A stretch of 64,000 bases of DNA from Hirundichthys speculiger (lineage: Eukaryota; Chordata; Actinopteri; Beloniformes; Exocoetidae): positions 372,001 through 436,000 of the forward strand of contig JAGFBZ010000683.1 in assembly GCA_018398805.1 (NCBI GenBank), in the 5' to 3' direction. The notes beneath the pieces were generated by a model, which saw only the letters and a list, made by a program, of their open reading frames with translations, was not told where the DNA came from and did no database searches. A program made the position numbers and the translations under genes. This document shows, piece after piece, positions 34,501 to 47,077 of this stretch. Each line of letters begins with the position of its first letter. The stretch's first letter is position 1.

Positions 34501-34736
34501 TGCTGGGAATACTCCTGACATACTTCCCCTTCGGTTCGGGCCTTAATCTCGCCTCCCAGAGCGGCGCTATTCAGAGGGACTTTAGATATCGGAGGATTCA
34601 GGTTGGCGGCCTCCTGGGGACGGACTAATGTGAACCCTGCAGAGACGGGCCCTTCCTGGGGGATAATTACTGCGGGCCGAGCTGAACCGGTGACAGCCCT
34701 AAATGGAGACGCTTTCTCTAAGTGGGGAGCCTTAAT
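31586..34736 (+). other. Putative first intron, start; microsatellites and unique DNA
   Basis: This begins with the donor GTAAGG and has C runs at about 31626-31639, 31731-31749 and 33190-33213, a TG repeat at about 33473-33499 and poly-A at about 33641-33671. The non-repetitive block at about 33750-33900 looks like possible regulatory sequence. No acceptor-flanked exon with a recognisable domain was seen. Confidence 0.35.
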
Positions 34737-35941
34737 TAGGGGACGCACGATAACCGATAACTTTCAGCTCCTAAAGGCCGATACTGATAACTGATAACAC
34801 ACACATACAGTCATGGAAAAAATGATTAGACCACCCTTGTTTTCTTCAGTTCTTGTTCATTTTAATGCCTGGTACAACTAAAGGTACATTTGTTTGGACA
34901 AACATAACGATAACCACAAAGATTGCTCATAAGAGTTTTATTTAAGAGCTGATATCTTACCATTTACCATAATTTTCTTGATTATAACCTAAATCACTTA
35001 AGTTTTTACATCAATAGCTATGGCGTTGTACTGCCAAAAACACTGCTTTGATGCATTTAGTGTTTTCTTTTCTGTCTGTTTTAGTCACATGATGACGTTT
35101 AGTGATACCAGGTATTAAAATGAACAAGAAAGTGAAGAAAAAATGGTGGTCTAATAAATTTTTCCATGACTGTGTACCTAAAATCATTACATCAATACTA
35201 TGAACAAAATCACAAATAGTTTGAACTCTTTAAATAAACAGATATTTATTTTTTCCAATTAAAAACTACTGGCAAGTCTCTTAAACATTTTTCGTAAAGC
35301 TATCAAACAAACCTATTTGATATCACATCAACTTAAATAAGGTTCATTACTGACTGATATAAAAAATAAAGGCTCCTTGAACTGATGGAAATACATGCAT
35401 CAGAATTACAAACTGACGAGGGAGGAGAGACTGGCTGATAGGCTTGCGCACGTTAGCATTAGCTCACATTAGCGCGATTTCAAAACTCCATGGAAGTGAT
35501 TGTTATGTTGTAGGTGGCTGATCAGGTTTTACGTATTAAAGCTTGTGCTTCCCTCCTCGTAGAATTCACTCGGAGGATTCGTCACAAATAACCACCAAAC
35601 TATCTTCTTCTGAAACTTCAACCAAGTTCCACGCCGCCATGTTTGTTGTGATCAGTACGCTGTGCTGCAGGCCGCATTCAAGGTGTAACGTAAATTCCTC
35701 CGTTCCCTCGTTTGCTAGTCGTTCTTTCAGCCTTTTCTATTTTTTTTTCTTTTTTATGTGTAACATGAGGGAGAATACTGCGAATATTGATTCAAGTTAG
35801 CAAGTTAGCCTATGTTATCGAGGCTATTTGTCGTGATATCGGACTTATGGAGATGATGTCATAATTTCCTGTTATCAGCCCGATAGTTATTGCGTTATCA
35901 CAGTTACTTCCAGTTACTAGTTATCACAGAGACTTCACCTA
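34737..35941 (-). mobile_element. hAT element, family C, copy 2, with nested mariner-like element
   Basis: Ends TAGGGGACGCACGATAACC and TTCACCTA are flanked by a perfect 8-bp repeat GCCTTAAT (34729-34736 and 35942-35949). It is inverted relative to the copies at 28805 and 40914. A 365-bp mariner-like element sits inside. The 24-codon frame seen in copy 1 is open here too (about 35566-35640, minus, beginning MAAWNLVEVSEEDSLV). Confidence 0.92.
34808..35172. mobile_element. Mariner-like MITE (CAGTCATGGAAAAA ends), copy 1
   Basis: Inverted ends CAGTCATGGAAAAA and TTTTTCCATGACTG are inserted at a TA inside a family-C hAT. Comparison with the copy at 40914 shows the empty site CACATATACC, so the duplicated dinucleotide is TA, one copy now read as TG. 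No transposase is encoded. Two further copies lie at 60168-60483 and 62861-63226. Confidence 0.85.
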
Positions 35942-35949
35942 GCCTTAAT

Positions 35950-37654
35950 GGGTTCGGGTCCCTGAATGGGGTGCGTTGGAGTCCGGTTCTGAGAGGCCAC
36001 CACCCCTGCAGTACCACCTCCTCCTGACGGGCGAATCGCCAGCGGTTGGGCGTGTCCCACGAGTCTCGGAGCCCCTCCGTCGCTCAGAAACGATCATAAA
36101 GCTCCTTTTGAACATCTGGTTGGGACGTTCCTTCGTTACCAGACGGGCGTTCTGGCTTCAGTCGACCCGACCCGACCCGCCCTCCCTGCTGCTGGAGACG
36201 CTCGCTGGTGCAGCAGGTTAACAGGATAATCATGGAAACAGTCCCAAACAGATCTGTGAGTCATCTTCAGGCCGGTAGTTCAACCCAACACAGAGACAAA
36301 CCTGCTTTTGATCTTTGAGGAACAAGAAAATAAGGAAAATATTGGAGAAAAATCCAGCTTCATACCCGAGCCCTGCTGCAGGTCCAACCCAGATCTTATG
36401 ATTACGTATTTATTTACATCCGTTTCCATCAGCTATCTGCTTCTTTTTTTTTTAATTTTTTTTTTTTCCTGCTGCTACAGATAAATGCCGTGTTTGAAAT
36501 GTTTTCTGTTGTATCACGCAGCAAACGCCGGCTCTGTTGTTTCTCAGTCGAACTCAGTCGGGCGCAATCCGCTCAGATTCAATCAGGTGCAAATCAAAAA
36601 AACTTTAAACCCAATTTCACGGGCTCCAGAATATACCTCTCAATATGTCCCGTGTTTTGGTGTGAAATCGTTCAGTCTTTCTCCCGCCAGCCGTTCAGCT
36701 GTTTTGTCCCTTAAACAGCTGATTCATAGCGGCATAACAAAGGCGGAGGGGCTGATTGAAATGTTTTCTCACTTTTCTCTGCCCCGGAGGAGAATTGTAA
36801 ATCACAGCTCAGTCGTTTATTTTGAAATTTCATTTGGTGTGTGAGCGAGTGCTGCCTTGTTCTTCACAGAGACTTCACAGTCAGACCGACTGCTGCGTGT
36901 GCACGTGTGTGTGTGCATGTGTGCGTGCGTGCGTTTTTCTTAAGGCTACCCACCGTCTTACTCCACTAGACCTTTGTAAATGGAACAAAATTAAATTTGT
37001 TCTCTGTATAGAAGAATGGCACAAACGGTGCAATAGGTTTACTCGCCAACAAAGGATCTTTTTTTTTTCCTACTTCATGGAGGTGGGGGGGGTGGGGGGG
37101 GTGGGGGGGGGGGGGGGCTGACTGTATTTTTAATGCGCGCATGCATATTTGAACTGACGTATCTATATTCATGCCTCTACTTGGGAGGGATGCTCATCCG
37201 TAGGCGGACGCTCGCAGGGGTTTTAGCATGCGCGCCGCCGCGCCTAGCGTCGATAGATGCGTGTTTACATTTTGCCAATAATGCTAAATATCCTCCAGTC
37301 ATTAATGGTGAGCGTTGGCTTGGAGAGCTCCTGTCTATTTTCTGGACCCGTAGTGTCAGTGAATTAGCATTCACGCTGCCGCTGATGCTAATATACTCTA
37401 CTTCTGGAGGATGAAGCTGCACATGGCCTCACACTGCAATAATTACCAACTTTTTAATTTTTTTTTTTGTTTTGGAAGAGTGGCAAATATCTAATAAAGC
37501 TTTTAATTATCGTTAATGGTTGCGCTCCTCGCAGGGAAGGGAGGAAACGTGACACTGCGGGAGATACTTAGGTGCTAATTTGTTTGAGTAGTTTGGGCCT
37601 GACGTGTTGACGTCACCTTCATCTTTGTTTCTGCTGTGTAATGAGGCTGCAGGT
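35950..37654. other. Unique DNA with simple repeats
   Basis: I see no gene. Poly-T runs lie at about 36443-36468 and G runs at about 37084-37117. Cleaner non-repetitive blocks at about 36715-36845 and 37255-37440 could be regulatory elements. The 119-codon frame at 36485-36844 has no domain. Confidence 0.4.
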
Positions 37655-38967
37655 TAGTGCTGGGCGGTATGACCAAAAATTTATATCACGGTATTTTTCA
37701 AAATCATATCGGTTTCACGGTATATTACTGTATTTTTTTTTTAAGGCACAACTGGGTGTTAACCACATTTTCTAATCATTTAGAGAGTTGCTGCAGTAAA
37801 TTGGCTTAGAATGACCTATTTTACTGTCAGGAGGAGTGAATATTGTAGAAAAACATTCATATCTACACTAGTATTAATACAGGTTTGCATGGCCTCACAA
37901 AATGATACTAGCATATTTTCCGGACTATAAGCCGCTACTTTTGTCCCACGCTTTAAACCATGAGGCTTATACATAGATGTGGCTTTTCTATGAATTTTTC
38001 TTCAGCCCTCAGGGGGCGCTCTAGCAGGAAGTGCAAAAACCAAAAAACAAACAAAGTAGTTAAAGGCTATTCTGTCTTAGTTCAGTAGCCTATGTTGGCT
38101 ATGCCACTAGCATCAATACCTATTATTATTGGACAAACTGGTTAATCCAGGTGTGTCTGACCATTGTAGATACTCAGACACACCTGGATTTATCAGTGTG
38201 TCCAGTCAGTTTGTTGGTTCCCCAGTACAGGTCCATTTTGCGGGTACATTCCGGATGTCTTTGCTGTGTGGGGGGGTTTCAGTACAGAGGAGGAGGAAAA
38301 ATCAGTTCAGATATATAAATAAACACTTATGGTACAAAATCTTTTGATGTAAATATCTTATCTCTCAGCCTGGATACCCGCGGCTTATATGTGACAAAAT
38401 ATATATTTCGTTCATATTTTAATGGGTGCGGCTTATATTCAGGTGCGGCTTATAGTCCAGAAAATACGGTATTTACAAAGAGGTGGCACTCGTGATTCTA
38501 ATTAAGCGAAGGAATCAGAATGATGATAGTTGCAGTTAAAATACAGAACCCTTTTATTTTTCAAATTTTGCAAACAACTTGAAAAAACATATTTTGTAAA
38601 AAAATCAACATTAACTACACAATGTAAACAACGTTCTAAAGTTGCAGCCGTGAGAGGCAACACCAGCCTGGTGTAGCCTCCCGCGGCTACAACTTTAGCT
38701 TGCTAACATTTGCAGATTATTGTAGTTTATTTGATGTCATCTTTTTTAAATCCTCAGTCTCATGTTGCCGTTCTGGAGCTTCCACTTCGAGTCTTTCTCT
38801 GTCCCGAACTAGTAGCATGTTGTGCCTCCAGTACAACTGCAAAACAGTTCCCTGTCAAACAACGTTCGGTGGCACTTACGTTCCGCTGCGCTGCGTTCCC
38901 AACGTTGTATACGCTACAGTACAAACTCACCGGTATCCGGTTTGAACCGGTATACCGCCCAGCACTA
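37655..38967. mobile_element. hAT-like element, family D (TAGTGCTGGGCGGTAT ends)
   Basis: The left end is TAGTGCTGGGCGGTATGACC and the right end is GGTATACCGCCCAGCACTA, a clear inverted pair. The flanking 8-mers are CTGCAGGT and CTGCTTCG, which match at only five of eight positions, so the target duplication is worn or absent. A 559-bp element is nested within. The frames on both strands at 38710-39224 are not supported by any domain. Confidence 0.78.
37911..38469. mobile_element. Nested element with ACTATAAGCCGC inverted ends
   Basis: The left end is GCATATTTTCCGGACTATAA and the right end is the inverted CCGTATTTTCTGGACTATAA. TA flanks both sides, which fits insertion at a TA as in mariner-like elements. 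The inside contains a perfect 17-bp hairpin (38144-38160 with 38174-38190). No protein is encoded. Confidence 0.75.
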
Positions 38968-40913
38968 CTGCTTCGTCTCTCAGAGCCCGGGGAGGTCCGT
39001 TTGCTCCCGCGGGCCCGACGGACTTCGCGGTGGAACCTCTTTTGTCGTCTCCTTCTTCTCCCAGCATCTAATCTGACCCGAAGGTTTTCCATTTCTACAA
39101 GTAGCGCGCTAAAACGCTTAAGCAGCTCGACCAGCTTGAGTCCAATTATTTCTTTACTGCGGCATCTCAGCCAGCTGTGATTATTATGTTTATAATGTAG
39201 TGTCACTCTCGTACTGTCCTTCAAGCATTCTCCTCGCGGCGGGATCCTCTCAAATGAGACGTATTACCCTGTGTGCTGAGTTAACAGAGTGGCCGTACAA
39301 GTGAAAGCAGAAAAAAAAGCCATCGCAAGCCATTAAAAGCACTGCACCTTTTTATCACCGGCGGCTTAATGGCAGCGGTGAACAGCAAAGCATTATTACA
39401 GTTGTGCTCCTGCAGGCCCACTTCCTCCAGAGCCAGAAGGCACGCCGCCGCCGCCGCCGCCGCCGCTGACAAATAGATCTTCAGGCTAACACTGAAGTTT
39501 TGTTTTTCAAAAGGTCATTATCTGTCTTCATCAGAGCAGCAGGCACGTCGCGTGGAAACTGAGTGTGAGGAAATAATCCCTCATATGAAAACAGCCCGAT
39601 AACTTCCTTTTTCTCCCACCTGCTCTTGATCTTAGGTTTTATTTCTTTTTTTTTTTTTTTTTTTGCGACTGTATAGTGTGTTTGACTACTAAGAGGCGGC
39701 CTGGGTCACCCGCCGTAGAAGATCAATATTTGAACTCTGCTGTTGTGGGTCAGCATGTACGGCTGTATAAAATTAAATGGGGCTTGAAATTGATTTCAAA
39801 TTCTCCTTGGGAAAAAAAAAAATAAAAAAAATAAAAAAAAAATCTGCAGGTATTGTTGAAATGAGAGCGAGAGGCGGAGTCGTTCCGCGGGGCAGAGACG
39901 ACCTCCATCCAGGCGGTGTCATAATTGTTTTTGTTTCTCCAAATTAAATGAGCCTTTTTATTCTTGTTATTATTTTTATTATTATTTCAAAAACCGAAAT
40001 GTCCAGTTATGGCACGTTTGGTTTTAGAGAGCCGAAGTAATATAAAGTAATGACTGTGATTTCCTGCGCGTCTCCGCTGGCCGCTCCCTTTAAAAACTGG
40101 GAAACAAATGAGCGGGAGATGGACTTGAAAATAAAAAACGGGCCCTCGGTTGTAGTTAATCTCAGCTCCGCGTTGCATGAACAACAGCGAATAAAAACTC
40201 TTCTTTTCCCTCTTTGTCCTGGCGGGCAGCAGCACAGGTATCCTCCTGATTACTCTGCTTCTCTTTGTGTAATGGCTGAGAAAGGAGAGGAGCTCATGTA
40301 ATTTAGCTCAAATCAGAGTCCTCCCCCTTCTCCCTCCCCCTCCTCCCCCTCACTTTCCCCTCTGCTCAGATGGAGAGTCTAAATATCACTGCTTTCTCTC
40401 GCAGCAGTTTGTTAGTGGAGCACGCCTCTGTGTTTTTCTAAAATCATCTATCAAGGTGAGATCTGTGGGAAAGAGCAGCGCCTCGGGCTTCCTCTCCGTG
40501 TGCTTATGAGGTTTTATTAGGTCCCACAGGACCACTGCTTTGGTGTGTGTTAAAAACAAATGGAACTTACAAATTACACATTACAGCCTCCACAGGCTCG
40601 TGCACCCGCCCTCCGGTGTGTGCGCCGGTGCGGCCAGTAAATGAAGGAATGTGCTCTGCAGCAGCTGTGTGACTGTTGCATCGGTGATGAGGGCGGTGGG
40701 GGGGGCGGTGGGGGGGGCTCAACGTCAGCTGTCGGGTCCGAATATTTAGTCTCAACGGGTCAAACTGCAGGTAGCAAAGACAAAAAAAAACATCAGTCTT
40801 TCAGGTTCCCTTTCATTCTTTCGTGAGATGTAGCTTTTTTTTTTTTTTAATTGTAACTGCAGACGTGCACAAAAGGTTCATTTGGTTCGCATTTTAACAT
40901 AAATATTTATAAT
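38968..40913. other. Unique DNA, possible regulatory blocks
   Basis: I see no gene. A GCC/GGC triplet tract lies at about 39445-39467 and poly-T at about 39646-39664. Clean sequence at about 39290-39440 (CAAGCCATTAAAAGCACTGC) and about 39755-39810 has regulatory-like texture. GCGGTGGGGGG is repeated at about 40692-40718. Confidence 0.4.
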
Positions 40914-42050
40914 TAGGGGTGCACGATAACTATCGGTCCGATATCACGACAAATAGCCCCGATAACATTTATATTTTTGTCAACACAGCAGTGTCTCGCT
41001 CCCTCTGAGCCTTGAATGACCGGCAGTGAATGTTATGTTCAAGTGACGTCGGCATAATCAGAAAAACGATTTCTCAATCAGGAAAATCAAGAATACCCCC
41101 TCATGCCAGAAAACAAGTGGGTCATAATTTTGGTAGTTGCTGACTTGAATTGATATTTGCAGTATTTCCCTTAATGTTACACATAAAAAAAGAAAAAAAT
41201 AGAAAAGGCTGAAAGAACGACTTGCAAACGAGGGAACAGAGGAATTTACATTTCACCTTGAATGCAGCATTGCGGAACAGTACACTAAAAAGAAAAAAAA
41301 CATTGCGGTGATGGTATGAAGCTTCGTTTAAGTTTCAGCAGAAGATAGTTCACTGGTTATTTGACGAATGCTCCAAGCAAAGGAGGGAAAATAGCACAAG
41401 CTTTAATACGTAAAACCTGATCAGCCACCTGAAACATAACCATCGCTTCCATGGAGTTTTGAAATCGTGCTAACGTGAGCTAACATGAGCTAATGTGAGC
41501 TAGCCAGCAGCAAGTCTCCCCTCTCCGATACTTGCCATCATCTCTCTCATCTAAAGCTTCCATGAAATTTAAAAAAAAAAAAAAAAACTACTAAACCTCA
41601 TTTACTTTAATTAAAGGCATTCATTTGAATGGAACAAGTCAAAATCCTTTAAATGTAATTTTCTGTTCAGATAAGTCTAACTTGTGTCAGTACATTATGA
41701 CCTGTGCATTATTTTTTGTCATTTTTTAAATCTGATTTATGTATTTCCATCAGTTCAAGGAGCCTTTATTTTTTATATCAGTCAGTAATGAACTTTATTT
41801 AAGTTAATGTGAGATATCAAATAGGTTTGTTTGATAGCTTTATGAAAATGTTTGAGAGGCTCACTATTAGTTTTTCATTGGAAAAAGTAAATATCTGTTC
41901 ATCTAAAGAGTCCAAACTATTTTTGATTTTGTTCATAGTATTGATGTAATGATCTCAGGTATATGTGTGTGTTATCAGTTATCGGTATCGGCCTTTAGGA
42001 GCTGAAAGTTATTTGTATCGGTTTTAAAAAACAGTTATCGTGCATCCCTA
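40914..42050 (+). mobile_element. hAT element, family C, copy 3
   Basis: Ends TAGGGGTGCACGATAACT and AGTTATCGTGCATCCCTA are flanked by a perfect 8-bp repeat TTTATAAT (40906-40913 and 42051-42058). At 1137 bp it has no open transposase frame, and the short frame open in the other two copies is disrupted here. It is the best-preserved copy at its termini. Confidence 0.95.
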
Positions 42051-42058
42051 TTTATAAT

Positions 42059-43469
42059 AAAAATGTGCTTAAAAACCAATCTATGTTTAATATCAGCGCA
42101 TCTGCAGAACGTTGACTTCACCTGTGTCTTGTTCTCAGGTGTTCAACACAATAAAAGCACTTCAAGAATTTAACTCAATTTGCTTGTTCCCAGTTACAGC
42201 CGGTTTAGTAGTTATCTTTTTTCAGTTATATATGCTGCTTCACATGCAGAAGAAGACATCGACGTCGATGACGCATCTGTCGCCAGTTCTGATCATAAAT
42301 TGTGACCGTATGATCCGATAAAACATTGACGGCGAACAAAAACCAGGTTGAGATTCGGTTCTCATCATCCCACCTTTGAGCCAAACACCGGGCCGACAAA
42401 AACACACCTTTACACACCTACTCCAGTTTGTTCTTCAAACCAGTTAATTTTGCTGCAGGTCCAGCTGGTCTCTACAGCTCAGTAAACTCATGTGACTAGG
42501 GATGTAGCGATACGATACACGATATTTGGCTCACGATACGATATATATCGATATTCATCTTACAATACATTTACATCATTTTCTGAAAGACGTCGGAGGA
42601 ACCGTCGTCTGTTTAAGATTCTGTGCAGTTTCCTTCAAGCACGAACGGGTCCATCTCCATCACAAGTATCTGTGCGGTTAGATATGGAAAAAAAAAAAAG
42701 ATCTTATTAATTTGACTTTGGATGAGGCGCCTCTTTAAACCATTACACACAGTTGAGGCTCGACAGGGACGAGGATTTTCCGTTGCCCACCCCCCCCCCA
42801 CCCCCCCCCATTCATCCCTTTCCTTCTAATTTAATGACTCAGAATTGTAACTCCAACATTGTTATCATTCAGCAATAGCGAGTAATGAATAGCAATTAAC
42901 GTTTTCAAAGGAGGGAGTAAAGCTTGAGAGACGTCGCTTTTCACCCAGAAATGTTGAAACAGCGCAGTCGGGGGAGATACTGTCATGTAGAGAAAGGGCC
43001 TAATTTATCCGTCCAGCTGTTTTTGGTAAATAACTTTTGTTGTTTTTTTTTTTGTTTTTTTTTTCTGCTATCAGCACAAACACAAATAATCATTCTAATA
43101 TCCAACACGCTCCAGCTTCCTCAATGAACTGTAATAAACTGTAATAAATTACTCTGCACATTTGGTCCAATGATTGCTCTTTCTAGGGGGGGGGGGGGGG
43201 GGCGACGGAGCGCTAATTAACTGGATATGAATGAAATTCCGGGGCGGCGTGGCGTCGACGGCGGGGAGACAAATGCGATTTGGTCCCGTCGCGAGCGAGT
43301 GGAAAATCGCTGTGTAAATTGGAGGTTGTTGCCGCAGAGCGTTTTTCTGTGTGCTTACATTTCACGGGTGAGAATCCAATCTGGCAGGACAGCAGACCGG
43401 CCTCTCTGATGCACGCCGCCGCCGCCACCTCCTCTATGATAGCGCGCTAAAAGCTCCCCCAAATCTCTC
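42059..43469. other. Unique DNA and a solo hAT end
   Basis: Apart from the family-A hAT end at 42497-42590, I see nothing beyond C and G runs (about 42790-42809, 43187-43202) and a poly-T at about 43043-43064. Confidence 0.4.
42497..42590 (+). mobile_element. Solo left end of hAT family A
   Basis: TAGGGATGTAGCGATACGAT is followed by TATATATCGATATTCATC and TTACATCATTTTCTGAAAGA, then family similarity stops abruptly. It is a fragment of about 94 bp with no right end, so it is truncated. Confidence 0.75.
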
Positions 43470-46400
43470 CACACACACTCAGGAAACACACACACACTCA
43501 CACACACTCAGGAAACACTCCCACCGACGCGCCGAAACACACACTCAGGAAACACTCCCACCGACGCGCCGAAACACACACTCAGGAAACACCACCCACA
43601 CGCGCCGAAACACACACTCAGGAAACCTCCCACCGACGCGCCGAAACACACACTCAGAACACTCCCACCACGCGCCGAACACACTCAGGAAACACTCCCA
43701 CCGACGCGCCGAACACACACCTCAGTAAAACACTCCCACCGACGCGCCGAAACACACACTCAGGAAACACTCCCACCGACGCGCCGAAACACACACTCAG
43801 GAAACACTCCCACCGACGCCCGAAACACACACTCAAAACACTCCCACCGACGAAACACTCAGGAAACACTCCCCACCGACGCAAACCGAAACACACACTC
43901 AGGAAACACCACTCCCACCGACGCGCCGAAAACACACACTCAGGAAACACTCCCACCGACGCACCGAAACACACACTCACGAAACACACACTCCCACCGA
44001 CGCACCGAAACACACACTCAGGAAACACTCCCACCGACGCAACCGAAACACACACTCAGGAAACACCACTCCCACCGACGCGCCAAAACACACACTCAGG
44101 AAACACTCCCACCGACGCAACCGAAACACACACTCAGGAAACACTCCCACCGACGCGCCTAAACACACACTCAGGAAACACTCCCACCGACGCTCCGAAA
44201 CACACACTCAGGAAACACTCCCACCGACGCGCCGAAAACACCACACTCAGGAAACACTCCCACCGACGCGCCAAAACAAACCACACTCAGGAAACACTCC
44301 CCACCGACGCGCCGAAACACACACTCAGGAAAACACTCCCACCGACGCGCAAAAAACACACACTCACAGGAAACACTCCCACCGACGCTCCGAAACACAC
44401 ACTCAGGAAACACTCCCACCGACGCGCCGAAACACACACTCAGGAAACACTCCCACCGACGCCAAAACACACACTCAGAAAACACTCCCCCGACGCCGAA
44501 ACCCACACTCAGGAAACACTCCCACCGACGCACCGAAACACACACTCAGGAAACACTCCCACCGACGCCGAAACCACACTCAGAAACACACACTCAGGAA
44601 ACACTCCCACCGACGCACCGAAACACACTCACACTCAGACGAAACACACGCTCAGAAACACTCCCACCGACGCACCGAAACACACAACACTCCACCGACG
44701 CCCGAAACACACACTCAGGAAACACTCAGAACACTCCCACCGATTCGCTGAAACACACACTCAGGTAACACTCCCACCGACACGCCGAAACACACACTCA
44801 GGTAACACTCCCACCGATTCGCCGAAACACACACTCAGGTAACACTCCCACCGATTCGCCAAAACACACACTCAGGTAACACTCCCACCGATACGCCGAA
44901 ACACACGCTCAGGAAACACTCCCACCGACGCGCCGAAACACAAACACTCAGGAAACACTCCCACCGACGTGCCGAAACACACACTCAGGTAACACTTCCA
45001 CCGACGCGCCGAAACACACACTCAGGAAACACTCCCACCGACGCGCCGAAACAGACATTCAGGAAACACTCCCACCGACGCACCGAAACACAAACACTCA
45101 GGAAACACTCCCACCGACGTGCCGAAACACACACTCAGGAAACACTCCCACCGACGCGCCGAAACAGACATTCAGGAAACACTCCCACCGACGCGCCTAA
45201 ACACACACTCAGGAAACACTCCCACCGACGCGCCGAAACACACACTCAGGAAACACTCCCACCGACGCGCCGAAACACACACTCAGGAACACTCCCACCG
45301 ACGCGCCGAAACACACACTCAGGAAACACTCCCCGACGCGCCGAAACACACACTCAGAAACACACTCCCACCGACGCACCGAAACACAACACTCAGGTAA
45401 CACTTCCACCGACGCGCCGAAACACACACTCAGGAAACACTCCCACCGACGCGCCGAAACACACACACTCAGGAAACACTCCCACCGACGCACCCGAAAC
45501 ACAACACTCAGGAAAACACTCCCACCGACGCGCCGAAACACACACTCAGGAAACACTCCCACCGACACGCCAAAACACACGCTCAGGAAACACTCCCACC
45601 GACGCACCGAAACACAAACACTCAGGAAACACTCCCACCGACGCGCCGAAACACACACTCAGGAAACACTCCCACCGACGCGCCGAAACACACACTCAGG
45701 AAACAAACACACACTCCCACGACACGCCGAAACACAAACACTCAGGAAACACTCCCACCGACGCGCCGAAACACACACTCAGAAAACACTCCCACCGACG
45801 CACCGAAACACACACTCAGGAAACACTCCCACCGACACGCCGAAACACAAACACTCCCACCGACGCGCCGAAACACAAACACTCCCACCGACGCGCCGAA
45901 ACACACACTCAGAAAACACTCCCACCGACACGCCAAAACACACACTCAGGAACACTCCCACCGACGCGAAACACACTCAGGAAACACTCCCACGACGCGC
46001 CGAAACACCACAGGAAAACACTCCCACCGACGCGAAACACTCGAAACACACACTGGAAACACTCCCACCGACGCGAAACACACACTCAGGAAACACTCCC
46101 ACCGACGCGCCGAAACACACACTCAGGAAACACTCCCACCGACGCGCCGAAACACACACTCAGGAAACACTCCCACCGACGCGCCGAAACACACACTCAG
46201 GAAACACTCCCACCGACGCACCGAAACACACACTCAGGAAACACTCCCACCGACGCACCGAAACACACACACCCAGGAAACACTCCCACCGACGCGCCGA
46301 AACACACACTCAGGAAACACTCCCACCGACACGCCGAAACACACATTCAGGAAACACTCCCACCGACGCGCCGAAACACAAACACTCAGGAAACACTCCC

Positions 46401-47077
46401 ACCGACGCGCCGAAACACACACTCAGGAAACACTCCCACCGACACGCCGAAACACACACTCAGGAAACACTCCCACCGACGCACCGAAACACACATTCAG
46501 GAAACACTCCCACCGACGCGCCGAAACACACGCTCAGGAAACACTCCCACCGACGCGCTGAACCACACACTCAGGAAACACTCCCACTGACGCGCCGAAA
46601 CACACACTCAGGAAACACTCCCACCGACGCGCCGAAACACACACTCAGGAAACACTCCCACCGACGCGCCGAAACACACACTCAGGAAACACTCCCACCG
46701 ACGCGCCGAAACACACACTCAGGAAACACTCCCACCGACGCGCCGAAACACACACTCAGGAAACACTCCCACCGACGCGCCGAAACACACACTCAGGAAA
46801 CACTCCCACCGACGCGCCGAAACACACACTCAGGAAAACACTCCCACCGACGCGCCGAAACACAAACACTCAGGAAACACTCCCACCGACGCGCCGAAAC
46901 ACACGCTCAGGAAACACTCCCACCGACGCGCCGAAACACACACTCAGGAAACACTCCCACCGACGCGCCGAAACACACACTCAGGAAACACTCCCACCGA
47001 CGCGCCGAAACACACACTCAGGAAACACACACAGACTCAGGAAACACTCCCACCGACGCGCCGAAACACAAACACAC
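43470..47077. repeat. Large minisatellite, 37-bp unit, 3.6 kb
   Basis: Nearly 100 tandem copies share the unit CGCCGAAACACACACTCAGG plus AAACACTCCCACCGACG (37 bp). The right part (about 46570-47030) is almost homogeneous. The left part (about 43560-44720) is full of one- to six-base deletions and partial units, and a middle block (about 44735-44900) has a shared variant with GATTCGC and GGTAACACT. Minus-strand frames of 60-150 codons (peptide repeats such as CVSARRWECFLSV) arise because 37 is not a multiple of three. They are not genes. CRISPR is ruled out because there are no unique spacers. Confidence 0.96.

Noticed and set aside
38710..39224. 154-156-codon frames on both strands
   Set aside because: They lie partly within a hAT-like element, oppose each other and have no domain.
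43654..46422. Series of cysteine- and tryptophan-containing minus-strand frames (CVSARRWECFLSV)
   Set aside because: Each is a reading of the 37-bp minisatellite. Frames break wherever a unit has a one-base indel.
43470..47077. CRISPR-like array of 37-bp repeats
   Set aside because: Units are head to tail with no unique spacers, and the genome is eukaryotic.
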